The notes beneath the pieces were generated by a model. The model worked only from the letters and a program-made list of their open reading frames with translations. It had not been told where the DNA came from and did not search any database. From Nemertoderma westbladi (taxonomy: Eukaryota; Xenacoelomorpha; Nemertodermatida; Nemertodermatidae): a stretch of DNA of 50,489 nucleotides. Each line of letters begins with the position of its first letter. Position 1 is the stretch's first letter. The stretch is taken from positions 1-50,489 of the forward strand of contig JAUCBJ010007001.1 in NCBI GenBank assembly GCA_032718475.1, in the 5' to 3' direction. The position numbers were made by a program, and so were the translations under genes. This document shows, piece after piece, positions 1 through 9,915 of this stretch.

Positions 1-416
1 AGTGAGCAGTGTTGTGCGTTACCGGTAGCGTGCGTGATTGTAAAGTGATTGGATCTGATAATAAAGCATTCCTAAAGAATGCGCCCTATGCTTGAAATTT
101 AAGCCATATCGTTGTGTGTAGTATCAGTCATAACTCTGTTTACATAGGTAGAGCGCCACGTCCTAAAAGGAACTGCTAATATTTCCCGAAAGTGAATAAT
201 ATTTGTAAGAGATTATATATTAGTAATCAATCGAATAATACAGTAGGCTTGACCGCAAATAAATTTAAGCCCACGAATCCAGTCTCCCGGTGTTATAAAC
301 GGGTCATTTGGACGCGCATGGACTGGCTTCGGCTAATGTTTTTGGTTTGTTTTGTATTAAATCTTATCATCTTACAAAAGGCAGATTATCAATAAAGACA
401 TATAAATTTCGGCAGG

Positions 417-743
417 TTAAACTGCTGAAGGTCTATAAAAGCGCGTACAGTCTCTATCATGCCGAAAGAGATAGAAATTATCCAGTTCAATACTACCATC
501 TGATACATCATTCTGCAGTGTGGATTCTTGTATTGTAACCACAGTCACATTATTGTATAGTACAACTAATTCACACAAAATAACGTGTTTACCTTGAAGC
601 CCATTGACATTGTTGTTTAAAATGAATGGTAGCGACAACCACTCAGTGGGAAGGTTAGTAGAATCCTCACATGGGCCAGGGCAGTTTTTGTTTCGGCACG
701 AATGCTTTAAAGGGACCAGCCAGGGCGCATCTCTGCCATGCAT
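417..743 (-). pseudogene. LINE ORF2 fragment, N-terminal endonuclease
   Basis: A minus-strand open frame of about 108 codons resembles the first part of an APE-type LINE endonuclease. The recognisable string is an N-x-N-G-L-x-x-K start, then a V-x-V-V-T-I-Q-E-S-T segment (the usual 'vaIqET' strand carrying the metal-binding glutamate) and later Y-L-F-R-H-D-R-D. No catalytic GDFN or SDH motif follows, and no RT is nearby, so it is an isolated fragment. The assignment rests on motif order only. A chance open frame is the alternative. Confidence 0.45.
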
Positions 744-1751
744 ACGTAAGTGGTAGCTAAATGAGTACTGGAGTTTCCTCTGGGTAGTAAAGTTCTGGGG
801 GTCCGCACTGGAAATAAGTCGTCAGACTTTGTGCGTAATCCCTGGCCTAGTGGCCGAAGAAAATTTACTTTACTTTTTACTTTTAAACGGAACTCAATAT
901 CCAATATTGGTTTATGTTGTTAAAAGCGGGTATCTAGTTACCTAATAAATATTCAGAGAACACTAAATTATTTAACATTGGCAGGCAGCATCAGGAGTTG
1001 AAGAGTACAGTAATTTAAATTGCAGTAACTATGGAAGCAATATAGTAAAATAATAGTTCAATTTATTTTGTACCACTATATCGCTGTATGTACATTTTAT
1101 TAAAGAATTAAGCAACAAAAATGTACCAATTTAAGAATATAATTACATGTTACATGGGAAAAAAAACGTAAAACATTTTTTTTTTTTCAATATTCTCTCT
1201 GCAGAAGTTTTGTTTCGTACTTTTCAAGGAAAATACCGCTATTTTTCCGATTTTGAAAAAGCACTGTTATTATCTTAAAAAATGTTATAACCGATGCACA
1301 ATTGCTGCAAAACTATAAAAACCGCTGGAATTTTATTATTGCGCACACTACAAGCTTTCATTTGAAGCTAAGAACCTACAAATTGGTTGAAAAATGGCGG
1401 AGACGTAGTGATTAATGAAAAAATGCCATTCGAAGTACCGGTAATTGCCTAGTTAAATGTTTGAACCTTCCCGCGCAAAACCTGTCTGTTAATATGTAAG
1501 CCTGTCTGAGGGAAGACTGTCCTGTCTGAAGTGTTAATTTTAACATTTGATGACTTCCAAATTGGCTGACAGGCTGTTGGTTATATTGTTACAGACAGAC
1601 TGACAGGCATACAGGCAGAAACGATGATTAAAAAATGTAATACTGACATCAGAAATGAAGTCACCAAGGAAAATATGTTTAGATATTGTTTTTGAGACAT
1701 ACTGACGGACAGACCGACAGTCAAACGGACAGAGTGCCATATCTCCAGATG

Positions 1752-1868
1752 TAAGGGGGGTCTTGCTAAAAAGTTATTTCAAATTTAAAATCTTGATAAA
1801 AATCTGCTCTACTGTATATGTAATAAAAAAAATTTGAAAAAGAAATTTAAAGCCAGTAACCCCCCTTA
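1752..1868. mobile_element. Short element with 10-bp inverted ends (MITE-like)
   Basis: The sequence taaggggggt at 1752-1761 is the exact reverse complement of acccccctta at 1859-1868. The interior is 97 bp, AT-rich and non-coding. The G-rich ends recall the piggyBac-like ends seen elsewhere in the window, but a clear flanking TTAA duplication is missing (only TTAA-like sequence on the right). It could be a small MITE or a chance inverted repeat. Confidence 0.35.
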
Positions 1869-2565
1869 ACATAAATACATAAAATTATATTGTCAGTTTC
1901 CTTGTGTACACTACGTTTGTAGGCCTATACTCATCGTAAGCATATCGTGGAGCTTTTATTATAAAAATTAATTCTGAAATAATGTAATTATGCGATATGT
2001 TTTTAAAACATAAATGTAAGGACTATTAGTCGATAAAAAAAAATAAGCGACAAACACCGCTTTTTTTCACTAATTTTCAATTTAGCGAAATTCAACTATT
2101 CTGTCCGAGTGGTTGAATTTTACAAGAGTTGGCAGGTTTTTAGCACGAGCGAAGCGACTGTTAAAATGCCAACGAGTGGAAAACTCAACACACGAGGGAA
2201 GAATTCGCTAAATTTCTCTAAAGAAAATGAGTGGAAAATAGTGTTTTCCGTTACGTTTTTATATCGAAAAATATCACCAGCGTTATCAATGTTTACGACG
2301 TATAATATGTATAATAATTCTATATTTTAATTGTGACGATTAATTTAATTAATTTAATTTAGAAGATTGTGTGAGCTAGAGTACAGTAAGCTACCCCAAG
2401 TACAGTAAGACAAACCTCGGACTACATTATATAATCATTATGTACCAGAAACTTACTCAATTATATGAAAGTATGTATCAATTTGATTATATTGTGTTGT
2501 AAATAGTTCATTAAATAAAAAAATTAGTTAAAAAATAATTTTTTTAACTAATTTTCTAAAAATTA

Positions 2566-2691
2566 GTAAAAAATTAGTTTAAAAAAGTAAAAAATTAGTT
2601 TAAAAAAGTAAAAAATTAGTTTAAAAAAGTAAAAAATTAGTTTAAAAAAGTAAAAAATTAGTTTAAAAAAGTAAAAAATTATTTAAAAAAA
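2566..2691. repeat. 21-bp minisatellite, about six copies
   Basis: The unit gtaaaaaattagtttaaaaaa repeats head to tail from 2566 with a strict 21-bp period; the sixth copy is altered. Flanking sequence on both sides contains ttttttaactaattttct-like segments in the opposite orientation, so the whole block could fold back. It ends about 100 bp before the signal-peptide exon, where it may sit in a promoter or 5' UTR. Confidence 0.85.
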
Positions 2692-2795
2692 GACTTTTTT
2701 AACTAATTTTCTGGAAATTAGTGAAAAAAAGTTAGATTAATTAACTCAATTTTAAAAATATTAGTGAGAAAAAGAGCCTTTTTCAATTAAATATC

Positions 2796-2994
2796 ATGTC
2801 GCGAGTTATTTTGTTTGTGATAGTTCTCCACGCAGCTGCGACTTTGGGTTGGGTCTGTCACGAACCGTCCTTCCCCCCAGACGCAGTATCCCAAGCCCCT
2901 ACCAATGTTTACAGCGGATCGGTTGATTATACGATGATGTTTGTCGGAGATCAGGTGTGGAAGATGCGAAGCGATAATGGTGATGTTTCCCTAG
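2796..2994 (+). CDS. Signal-peptide first coding exon of a secreted protein
   Basis: The exon opens with ATG and encodes about 66 residues. Residues 1-18 form a classic signal peptide: a basic MSR start, the hydrophobic run VILFVIVLHAAATLG, then a likely cleavage site before WVCHEP. The rest has one cysteine and a V-D-Y-T-M-M-F-V-G-D-Q-V-W-K-M-R segment that loosely recalls a hemopexin blade; this is not a firm domain call. A donor at 2995 (AG|GTAACC) ends the exon in phase 1, the phase used by the EGF and lectin exons on the same strand downstream, so it may be their first exon. The next exon of those recognised is 23.7 kb away. Without the splice, the frame runs on to a stop near 3114 through microsatellite sequence. 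Confidence 0.6.
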
Positions 2995-4352
2995 GTAACC
3001 CAATATATATATATATACAAGGCCAGTTTTTAAATAATTTTAAGAAAATAATTTTCCTAAAAACGGTGGAATTTTCATTGAAAAAGACTGACATTCCTGC
3101 ACCGTTACACCAATAACTGAATAAATGAACGCTGTCATACTCCGAGACGGGGTGGGGTGGGGGGGGGGGGGGGGGGGGGTGGATGCAAATCCCATCTCGG
3201 TGTCGGTGAATTAATATCAAGTATCAATGATAAATTATCCATTTAGGGAAAGGAGCAGGTTACATTGGCGCGTTATTATAACAAAACAACAAACTAAACT
3301 CAATATAACATTGTGTCGGAAGTTCATTCATTAAGCAATTTAGAACCAAAATCAATAAAATTATGGGCTGTATTACTTTTTCTGATCTCTTCCATTTTAT
3401 CAACGTTTAACAAGTTTGCCGATACAAAAACTATATTTATTGCAATTAGCAACTTTTATGCACGGAATTTTCTATCGATATGACCAATCTGACTTATAAA
3501 ATAATTTCAAATTTATAAGCGATACACAAAGATAGGGCACTCGGTCATCTTCAAAACAATTGTTTTTTATCCCGCGCTCTCATCTCATCATTGGTCAGAG
3601 GGAGTTTCTTATCAGGGGGCAGTGCTATGAACTCAATTGACACTGAATTTAAAAAAATAAAAAATAGGTCTACTTTCATTAATTGCATTTTCATAATTCG
3701 ACTTATTTCCGTTGAAGAGCGGGAGTGTGAGGGTTACCTGTAATGTTACCTGTAATGTGTAATGAGTTGTGGGATTGCACTGTTCAGTCAGGTCAGTGTT
3801 GCTGACCGGTAGCACCGGTCAGTTCCGCAGCAAAAATGAAAATACTAATGAAAATGGGGAGGGGGGTCATTTATAATTTTTTCATCTGTATCTTGGAAAC
3901 AGTTGGCCTAATGTTTTAAAAACCGAGATTTCTTTTTCATGTTGAAATTTTCAAATTTTATTTTGGAAATGTTGAAAATGAAATGAGAATTGAAAATTTT
4001 GAAAATGTTCACATTGTCGGCACAACGCAACGCCGACACTGTCTGCACAACGCAACGTATAATTCAGTCCTAAATCAGTCTAAAGAAGGTCGTGCCTAAT
4101 GTAACAATACTGCTGCGCAGAAAACAACAGTTTAATAACGAAATGAAATACTCCCTTTTGCCGTAACTAAATATCAGATCCTAATTTTACAAATACAGAT
4201 AAATTCTGCCTAAATCTAAATTGCGCTATCTAGTAGGAACTCTAAGGGTAAATATGTTTCAGGGCGTGTGTGTGTGGGTGTGTTACAATAAAACAATTTT
4301 GGTGTATACCATTTTACTAGGTTTTAGTAATTCTCTGACCAAAACAATACCG
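2995..4352. other. Intron-like region with poly-G run
   Basis: This is non-coding sequence after the donor at 2995. It contains a short AT microsatellite (about 3001-3018), a run of 21 G at 3159-3179, and repeated 'gttacctgtaatg' words near 3734-3760. No exon or transposon protein was recognised before the LTR that begins at 4353. Confidence 0.5.
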
Positions 4353-5400
4353 TGCGCTAGCTACTAAAATAAACTAGTCGCGTTTTGTAGAACTTTATAC
4401 TTACAAATGACGTCAAAGCTCTCTCCTTCCTATCCACAACTCAACTGGGCAACCACAGTGTTAGTAACTACACCCGTGATCGGCACTAATACCAGATTCT
4501 GGTTGTAAGATAAGAAATAGGGGTTAATCGCTACCGTACGTTAGCTGATCTGGTATACAAATTTGATTCTAGAACTTTGTTGCCGCGGTAGTTAGCAGCA
4601 AATACCTATCAGTACGTGGCAAGGCGTGGTAGGATATTAATAAAACCTCCCTAGGCCAAGCGGTGTGCCGGTAGCAGAAATACTCCTTGCCTGATCAAAT
4701 AACTAACTTCAGGCAGGGGGGGGGGGGGGGGGGTGTACTAATGTATGTTCTATAAAGCGAACCGGTACCAAACGGTCAGTTTGCGAATTACTAAATTATG
4801 GAACATATGCTGTCTGTACCTAATATGTACTCGCGTACTGACGGACGGCAATAGCTCGCTTCTACCTATGAGGTATACAGGTAAACCCAGGGGTTCGCAG
4901 GACTGACAAAGGGGGTTTCTGCCTAAAATATAATTATTTGATCCTAAATTTTGCGGCGTCCCAGGATGGCGTCACACTTACCCTGATCTATAGGTCTTAC
5001 GTCGGGCAAGGGCGTCGAACAAAGTCTTACCTTCCTCATAAAGCGGGCGCTGCATGGCAAGTGGAGTATTTCGTAGGGCGAAGGGGGTGCGCGGTCTAAT
5101 CTAATGTGGGCGCTAGCGTGTTGTGGACATCCTTTCCCTGCGTTGCTGACGGCCTAACGGTCTAGGCGGCCATCTTCCTGATGCTTTGCTGTCCCAAAGT
5201 TGGACGTTCAGAAAAAGGCATGTTCAGAAGTTTACAGTGTATTTTACAGTTTAGCGAAACTTATCAAACAGATTATAACATATTTGCAACAAGAAACAAG
5301 TTAAGAATGACAACTAAAGTATAAGCAAATGATTAGTTTGTGTCTCGAATGACTAGTACAAGAGTGATAATACAAGTGATAACCAAAGGCAAACCAGCCC

Positions 5401-5408
5401 TTTATATA
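5401..5408 (-). promoter_or_regulatory. LTR TATA box
   Basis: The sense strand reads AGTATATAAAGGG here, with CCAAT-type boxes in the 180 bp upstream (GCCAATGAGG and GGGCCAATCA). The arrangement is repeated in the right LTR (plus 20407-20414) and in the diverged copy near 34255. It would start Pol II transcription about 25-30 bp downstream. Confidence 0.65.
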
Positions 5409-5586
5409 CTAAATCTGGGACATAGAATCCACTAGAACCTTCTAGAGTATTCCATGGCCTCACATTGGAGCCATAAGATGTTCTATGCCCTTTGATTGGC
5501 CCAACTCATCGTTCGATCTGTTGTACGCACCTCATTGGCTTACCAATTTGTACCAAATGAAAATAAATTGCCCCAAAATGCAAATT

Positions 5587-5661
5587 TCCCGACTGTGATT
5601 CGAACTCGTAACCTATCTGTAATGTAACCAACGCCTTAACCATCTGACCACTACGCCACGA
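5587..5661 (-). other. tRNA-like segment inside LTR U3
   Basis: On the minus strand this 75-bp stretch reads like a tRNA body: a TGGCGTAGTGG A-box-like start, a GGTTAAGGCG D-arm-like stretch and a GAGTTCGAATC B box. The acceptor stem does not pair, so it is not a working tRNA. It lies about 180 bp upstream of the LTR TATA box and recurs in the other LTR (about 20593-20667) and in a divergent copy at 33994-34287. It is probably a captured tRNA or SINE head. Confidence 0.6.
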
Positions 5662-5801
5662 GAGTAACTAGGGGTTTTAAGTGTACAAATATGAATAGGC
5701 ATATTACATTACTGTAATTTAATCAAAATGCGTCGGATTTTCGAAAGTTTTTACGTTAAAGTTAAACTACAAATGCTATCTTATAGTGAAATAATTCATC
5801 A

Positions 5802-6300
5802 CCGCTCCATGAAAAGAGTAAGTAAGACTGTTTTCACGAATCGAAATATAAACTATTTACAAACTACTTCTAAATCTACTGGTGGGGCCTAAAATATAAA
5901 ATAATCACTATCTAATTATTGCATACTTAATATTGCAGGTACGGCGTAAATACAATCTATCATACATACAAAACACAAATTTACCAATTAACTTTAGTGC
6001 ATAAAATACGAAAAAAAGCTTTCGGTTATCAAGGTAAACAAATTAAACAAATCAGAACAAAACAAATCGAAACAAATCGAACAAATAATTTTAAATCCTT
6101 CAATAAGTTTTATATATTGCAAATATACATAATAAATTCACCAAATTAAATCAGTCTAAATATAAAATAAACATAACACGCTAATAACTTCCAAATAAGT
6201 CATAAAGTGTCCTCCTGAAGAGCTTAAAGTTCATCCTGCTGGTCTGGATATCTTCTCCTGAGCACTAATTGCTAACGGTAGGCTCGCAAGCCTTCCTTCT
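5802..6300. other. BEL 3' untranslated region
   Basis: This AT-rich stretch lies between the 3' ORF and the 3' LTR and has no coding content. It contains repeated aacaaatcgaacaaat-like words near 6040-6090 and ends with one copy of the 20-bp palindrome at 6277-6296. Confidence 0.6.
6277..6296 (-). repeat. Palindromic mini-element 1
   Basis: Exact copy of GGAAGGCTTGCGAGCCTACC on the minus strand, in the non-coding end of ORF3. The core folds as AGGCT-TGCG-AGCCT, a 5-bp stem with a UNCG-type tetraloop in RNA. Confidence 0.85.
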
Positions 6301-6855
6301 CTATCTCGCTCCTCCAAACCCAACATCCAAACGTAATGTCCAATATAAATAACCAAATATAATATCCAAATATAAATATCTGGTTGGTCTCGCGACTGGT
6401 ACAACCGCTTTAGTAGGATGGGGCCGAGGTTCTCGCGTCATCTCGACATGAGGTATCTGTAGTCTCTGCGACAAACGCTGAGCAAAAGTGATACTATCGA
6501 AGAGCTCGGGTGTCATCTCCTTAGATTCGGTTTGATCATGGGATATCCAGTAAAATGGTAGGCTCGCGAGCTCCTTGACTCCTTGATCTCGCCTTTCTCG
6601 TATTCCTTCAAATTCGTCCCTGGCTGCAGGCAAGGGTTCGTTTGCCGTCAAATATTGCATCGTATGATATAATCGGCGTATCTCCGTGTCTGGATCCTCG
6701 CAAATGTCACTGGCGTCGCATAACGTATCGTAGGGATACAACGCATTGAACTACGCGCGTAATTCCTCCGCTCTTTTGTTATAAGCGTCCAATCGCTGTC
6801 GCGTAACATTCGGGTCCGCCTTGGATTTAGCGAGATTGGCTGTACTCCTAGCCAT
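6301..6855 (-). pseudogene. BEL ORF3, unknown protein downstream of integrase
   Basis: An ATG at 6855 opens a frame starting M-A-R-S-T-A-N-L-A-K-S-K. It meets one in-frame TAG at 6753-6751 and then continues in the same frame to 6301, for about 185 codons in all. The product is charged and helical-looking, with D-E-F-E-G-I-R-E-R-R in the middle and no membrane segment, so it does not look like an envelope protein. It bears a copy of the palindromic mini-element as E-L-A-S-L-P. BEL elements normally end with integrase, so this is an accessory ORF or a displaced gag-like piece. No family is recognised. Confidence 0.45.
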
Positions 6856-7663
6856 ACTCTCCACTCCAAACACATTAAAGTTTTGGCTCCATAACGATTA
6901 AACGGTGCCTGGTGCTCCTGTTCCTGCGTGAATCCCTGTATATGTAGTGTTTCTACTAGAGGAAGCACAAACAGAGGTTAGATGTGAGGAGACTTAGAGT
7001 TTTGTCGGCTTTTGGCTCAACTTTGCTCTAAAACCCCAACCCATTTGCCTAATGATTTCGGCTTCGCGTGATTTCGCACTGGCTCCTAATCCAAAAAATT
7101 GTGCCGATAAAAAACGAATTCCGGGTAAACTAGCCGCGAGTCTAAAATACTCACCTTTTAATTTCCCAAACTACATTCCCAAAGAAAATAATGCAGTCGA
7201 GAATAAATTCGGTCTAAATAATAGTAGACACGACTACGTAGAACAAGGCTGATTTTCTTTTCCAAAAAAAAATTTTCGGTAGGCTCGCAAGCCTTCCATC
7301 CGCTCTTGTCCTCCCCAATTTTAATTTTTTTTTTTTTTATCTAGCCGTATTCTAGAATTCGCATTCACTGGAGAATCATTTTTCTTAAATTTAAATCCAA
7401 CTAAATGGATTTGTCTAATAATTTTTGAAAAATTGTCTCACTTGTGGGTTCCAAGTGGAATTCCATTCCTACTGTACACACAATCCCGCTCCTATGTGAT
7501 ACATAAGGGTACTACCCTCCATGTTCACATATAAAGACAATGGAATTCCACCGCTGTCTCTATCTACAGTGAAGAGGATTACAAATGCACATACAGTAAT
7601 ACAAAATACTAAATTACTAAAATACGGTAAGTCTATGTGGCAGCCATCAAGGGTCCCACATCT
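6856..7663. other. Non-coding interval between integrase and ORF3
   Basis: No conserved frame is visible. It carries one palindromic mini-element (7278-7297), a T tract near 7327-7339, and a 13-bp perfect inverted repeat: gtggaattccatt at 7455-7467 and aatggaattccac at 7539-7551, with a 71-bp loop. The hairpin could be an RNA export or packaging element of the retrotransposon; that is speculation. Confidence 0.45.
7278..7297 (-). repeat. Palindromic mini-element 2 (non-coding)
   Basis: Exact copy in non-coding sequence between integrase and ORF3. A further partial copy lies at 6557-6575, read as E-L-A-S-L-P in ORF3. Confidence 0.85.
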
Positions 7664-9350
7664 CTATTTACTAATATTGGGTGGAGATTTGTAGTCTCCT
7701 GTCTCGTTTCTAGTCTCTTCAAGGAGTACGAGACGTTGTACAGGCCTATCTATGGTACGGCCGTCGATAGTCCTTACAGTAACAGTCCTTACTACACCAG
7801 ATGTAGGGTGCGTGGTCAAAATGACTCCAGTCAGCCAAAACCGTCTTTTCAGATTGGCTTCAGCCAATAAAACGTGGTCTCCTCGTCTCAAACATCGTGC
7901 ATTAAGATACCAAGAGGTTCTGGTCAAAATAGAGGGCAAATAGTGTTTCTGCCATATTTCCAAGAATTTATTTGCTAATAGCTGAGTGATTTTCCAAGCC
8001 TTGTTGCCGTATCCGTCGCTATCAACGGGTACCGAAATGGGCAACAATGTCGTCGGAGCCTGCATAAGCAGGTGCGCTGGTGTCAAGGCAAACTGTGCGT
8101 CGTTATTGTCTGGGATCAAAGCGATCGGTCTAGTGTTTAAAATCGCTTCGATTTCTATTAGTAACGTCGTCAGTTGGTCGTCTGTCAATATGTGTTGCAT
8201 CGGTATTACTTTAGCCATAGCTGTCATAATTGAGCCAATCAGCCTTTCCCAAACGCCGCCTCTCCACGGACTGTCTGGAGTATTAAAATTCCAAACAATA
8301 CGGTGAGGACGTAGTTCCTCGGAAATCTGGTTTTGGTCCAATTTCTTTAAAGCTCTGGTTATTTCGTTCAGTGCACCCACAAAGTTTGTCCCTTGGTCAC
8401 AAAATATGGATTTGACCAATCCACGTCTAGCGATAAATCGCCGTAAGGCTAGGATAAAGGCATTGGTGGTTAAATCTGTCACACGCTCAATATGGACAGC
8501 TCTGCTGGCCATGCAAGTGAAGATTAATCCCCAACGTTTTACCTGTACCCTTCCGCATTTCGCGATTATGCGTCCAAAACAGTCTATCCCTGTCTCAGTG
8601 AAAGGGGGTCTAAACGCCTGTAATCTTGCTAGTGGTAGTTCACTCATTTCTTGGTGTCCTATCCTCGCGTGCACCTTCTTACAAATCATACAGTTCCGTG
8701 TTACCGAACTCAGTGCCTTGCTAGGCCTAATCAGTACAAACCTCAATTGTAAGTGTGATAGGCAGTGATGTCTACCCACGTGTTTGAGTTGTACATTTGC
8801 GTCCAGTATCATAGCGCGCTGTAATTCATGGTGTTGCGGTATGATGATAGGATACCTAAAGTCTAGTGCAAAGTCGATGTTTTGGAGTCTGGACTTGTGA
8901 CAAAGTAAGCCCTTATAAATAATCGGACTCCAACTCAAAATCGGTGAAGACTTGATCTGTTTACCTTGGTTGATCACTGTGAATTCTCGCTTGATAATGG
9001 CGAATGATATCAACTTCACAATGATCAACTTCCTTTAAGGTAAGTCTTCTAGGAAAGTCGCGTTTGCCTCTGGCATATTGTCTCAAACGTTTGAGCCATG
9101 CTAACTTGCGGCACGCGTCAGTCCATGATCTAGTTAGGTTTACTATCCGGTCAACGTAAGTGTTAGTGAAGTCATCAGGTAAGGTATAGTTATAGTGTGG
9201 ATACTTGTCTGGACTTGGTAGGCCCACGGGCCTTCCGGTAGGTTTGTCTGAGTCCCCAAGTATGTCAATCTCCACGGTCTTACCTTTACCGTCCGCATCT
9301 AATGAGTCGACTGGCAGTAACGGTTTCAACTCTACAGTATCAGTGTGTTC
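7664..9350 (-). CDS. BEL/Pao integrase (frameshifted)
   Basis: The main frame (7664-9028, 454 codons) carries the HHCC-type region (H-V-G-R-H-H then C-M-I-C), the catalytic core and a BEL-type C-terminal domain. The DDE residues are visible: D in G-I-D-C-F-G, D in C-D-Q-G-T-N-F and E in W-R-G-G-V-W-E-R. The C-terminal domain shows G-D-H-V-L-L-A-E and R-P-V-Q-R-L-V-L-L-E, the usual end of BEL pol. The preceding segment (8961-9350) is in another frame and contains the R-N-L-T-like linker and L-T-L-K-E-V-D; a one-base shift near 9000-9012 separates the two, and a TAG near 9351 separates it from the repeat region. Strand transfer of the element would be its role; it looks recently inactivated. 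Confidence 0.9.
9227..9246 (-). repeat. Palindromic mini-element, compensated variant
   Basis: The sense strand reads GGAAGGCCCGTGGGCCTACC. The inner stem pair changed from T-A to C-G on both sides and the loop changed, so pairing is kept. It is read as T-G-R-P-V-G-L-P upstream of the integrase. Confidence 0.8.
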
Positions 9351-9524
9351 CTATGAGCCTGTAAGCTTCCTAACCTTAGTTACACGCTTACCTGTAGGTG
9401 GTAAGTCAAGTACTTTCTTTGAGCGGAGTGTGATCGCTGTGGCCACACCTTTGTCGTCCAAAGAAGTTAAATTTGGTAAGTTTCTAATTGTCCGCTCCAA
9501 TGGGTCTTCTAGAGGAGTGTCTAG

Positions 9525-9915
9525 TAGACAGTCTGGTGAAGCGTCTGGTGAACAGTCTGGTGAGACATAGCGCGGAACATCCGGCGAAATGTCCTGTCGT
9601 CGGTCCCAAAGAAAGTCTGGTGTAACTTCTGTCAGAAAGTCTGGTCTAAAATCTGGTGGACAGTCTGTCGAGATGTCTGGTGGAAAGTCTGGTGAGACGT
9701 CCGGTAGACAATCTGTCGAGAGTTCCATAAAACAATCTGGCGAGCAATCCGGAGAACAATCTGGTGTCGCTTCTGGTGATTAATCTGGTGAGTAATCTGG
9801 TGAACAATCTGGCAAAACGTCTGGTGAAATCTCCCGCGGAACATCTGGTGAAAGATTCGTACGAGCGTCTGGTCGAGATTCTGGTGAGACGTCTGGTGTA
9901 ATGTCAGGTCTAGCG
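9525..9915 (-). repeat. 12-bp coding minisatellite (SPDx)n in pol
   Basis: On the plus strand the word tctggtgaa and variants recurs every 12 bp or so. On the minus strand it encodes tandem S-P-D-x units (SPDV, SPDC, SPDY, TPDF), giving an acidic proline-rich spacer of about 120 residues between RNase H and integrase. One unit contains a nonsense TAA (9782-9780); the frame continues unchanged beyond it to another stop near 9351. Imperfect copies and shared frame suggest slippage under coding constraint. Confidence 0.8.

Larger units (their letters stand above)
1..2795. other. Upstream region, mostly non-coding
   Basis: This stretch precedes the signal-peptide exon. It holds a LINE endonuclease fragment, a short element with 10-bp inverted ends and a 21-bp minisatellite, each listed separately. 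Positions about 1500-1735 are rich in degenerate cagacagactgacagg-like words, a simple-sequence texture. No exon was recognised. No TATA box or initiator could be assigned with confidence immediately 5' of 2796, so a 5' UTR intron is possible. Confidence 0.5.
4353..5801 (-). repeat. BEL element 3' LTR (left copy)
   Basis: In the sense direction (minus strand) this is the downstream LTR. It is a near copy of 19352-20807. U3 contains a tRNA-like segment, two CCAAT-type boxes (reading ccaat in the sense direction) and a TATA box (TATATAAA, plus positions 5401-5408), followed by about 1 kb of R-U5. A run of 18 G (plus strand) lies at 4716-4733. Just outside it, in the sense direction, is ggagcgg, a weak polypurine tract. 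Confidence 0.93.

Noticed and set aside
2951-3220. Minus-strand frame with a proline run
   Set aside because: It is produced by the poly-G run at 3159-3179 and overlaps the signal-peptide exon.
6301-6855. Envelope gene in the BEL element
   Set aside because: The 3' ORF has no signal peptide, membrane segment or cysteine pattern expected of an envelope protein.
7637-8768. Plus-strand open frames over the integrase
   Set aside because: They are shadows of the well-supported minus-strand integrase.
9205-9783. Plus-strand open frames with S-G-E repeats
   Set aside because: They are the reverse strand of the SPDx coding minisatellite of BEL pol.
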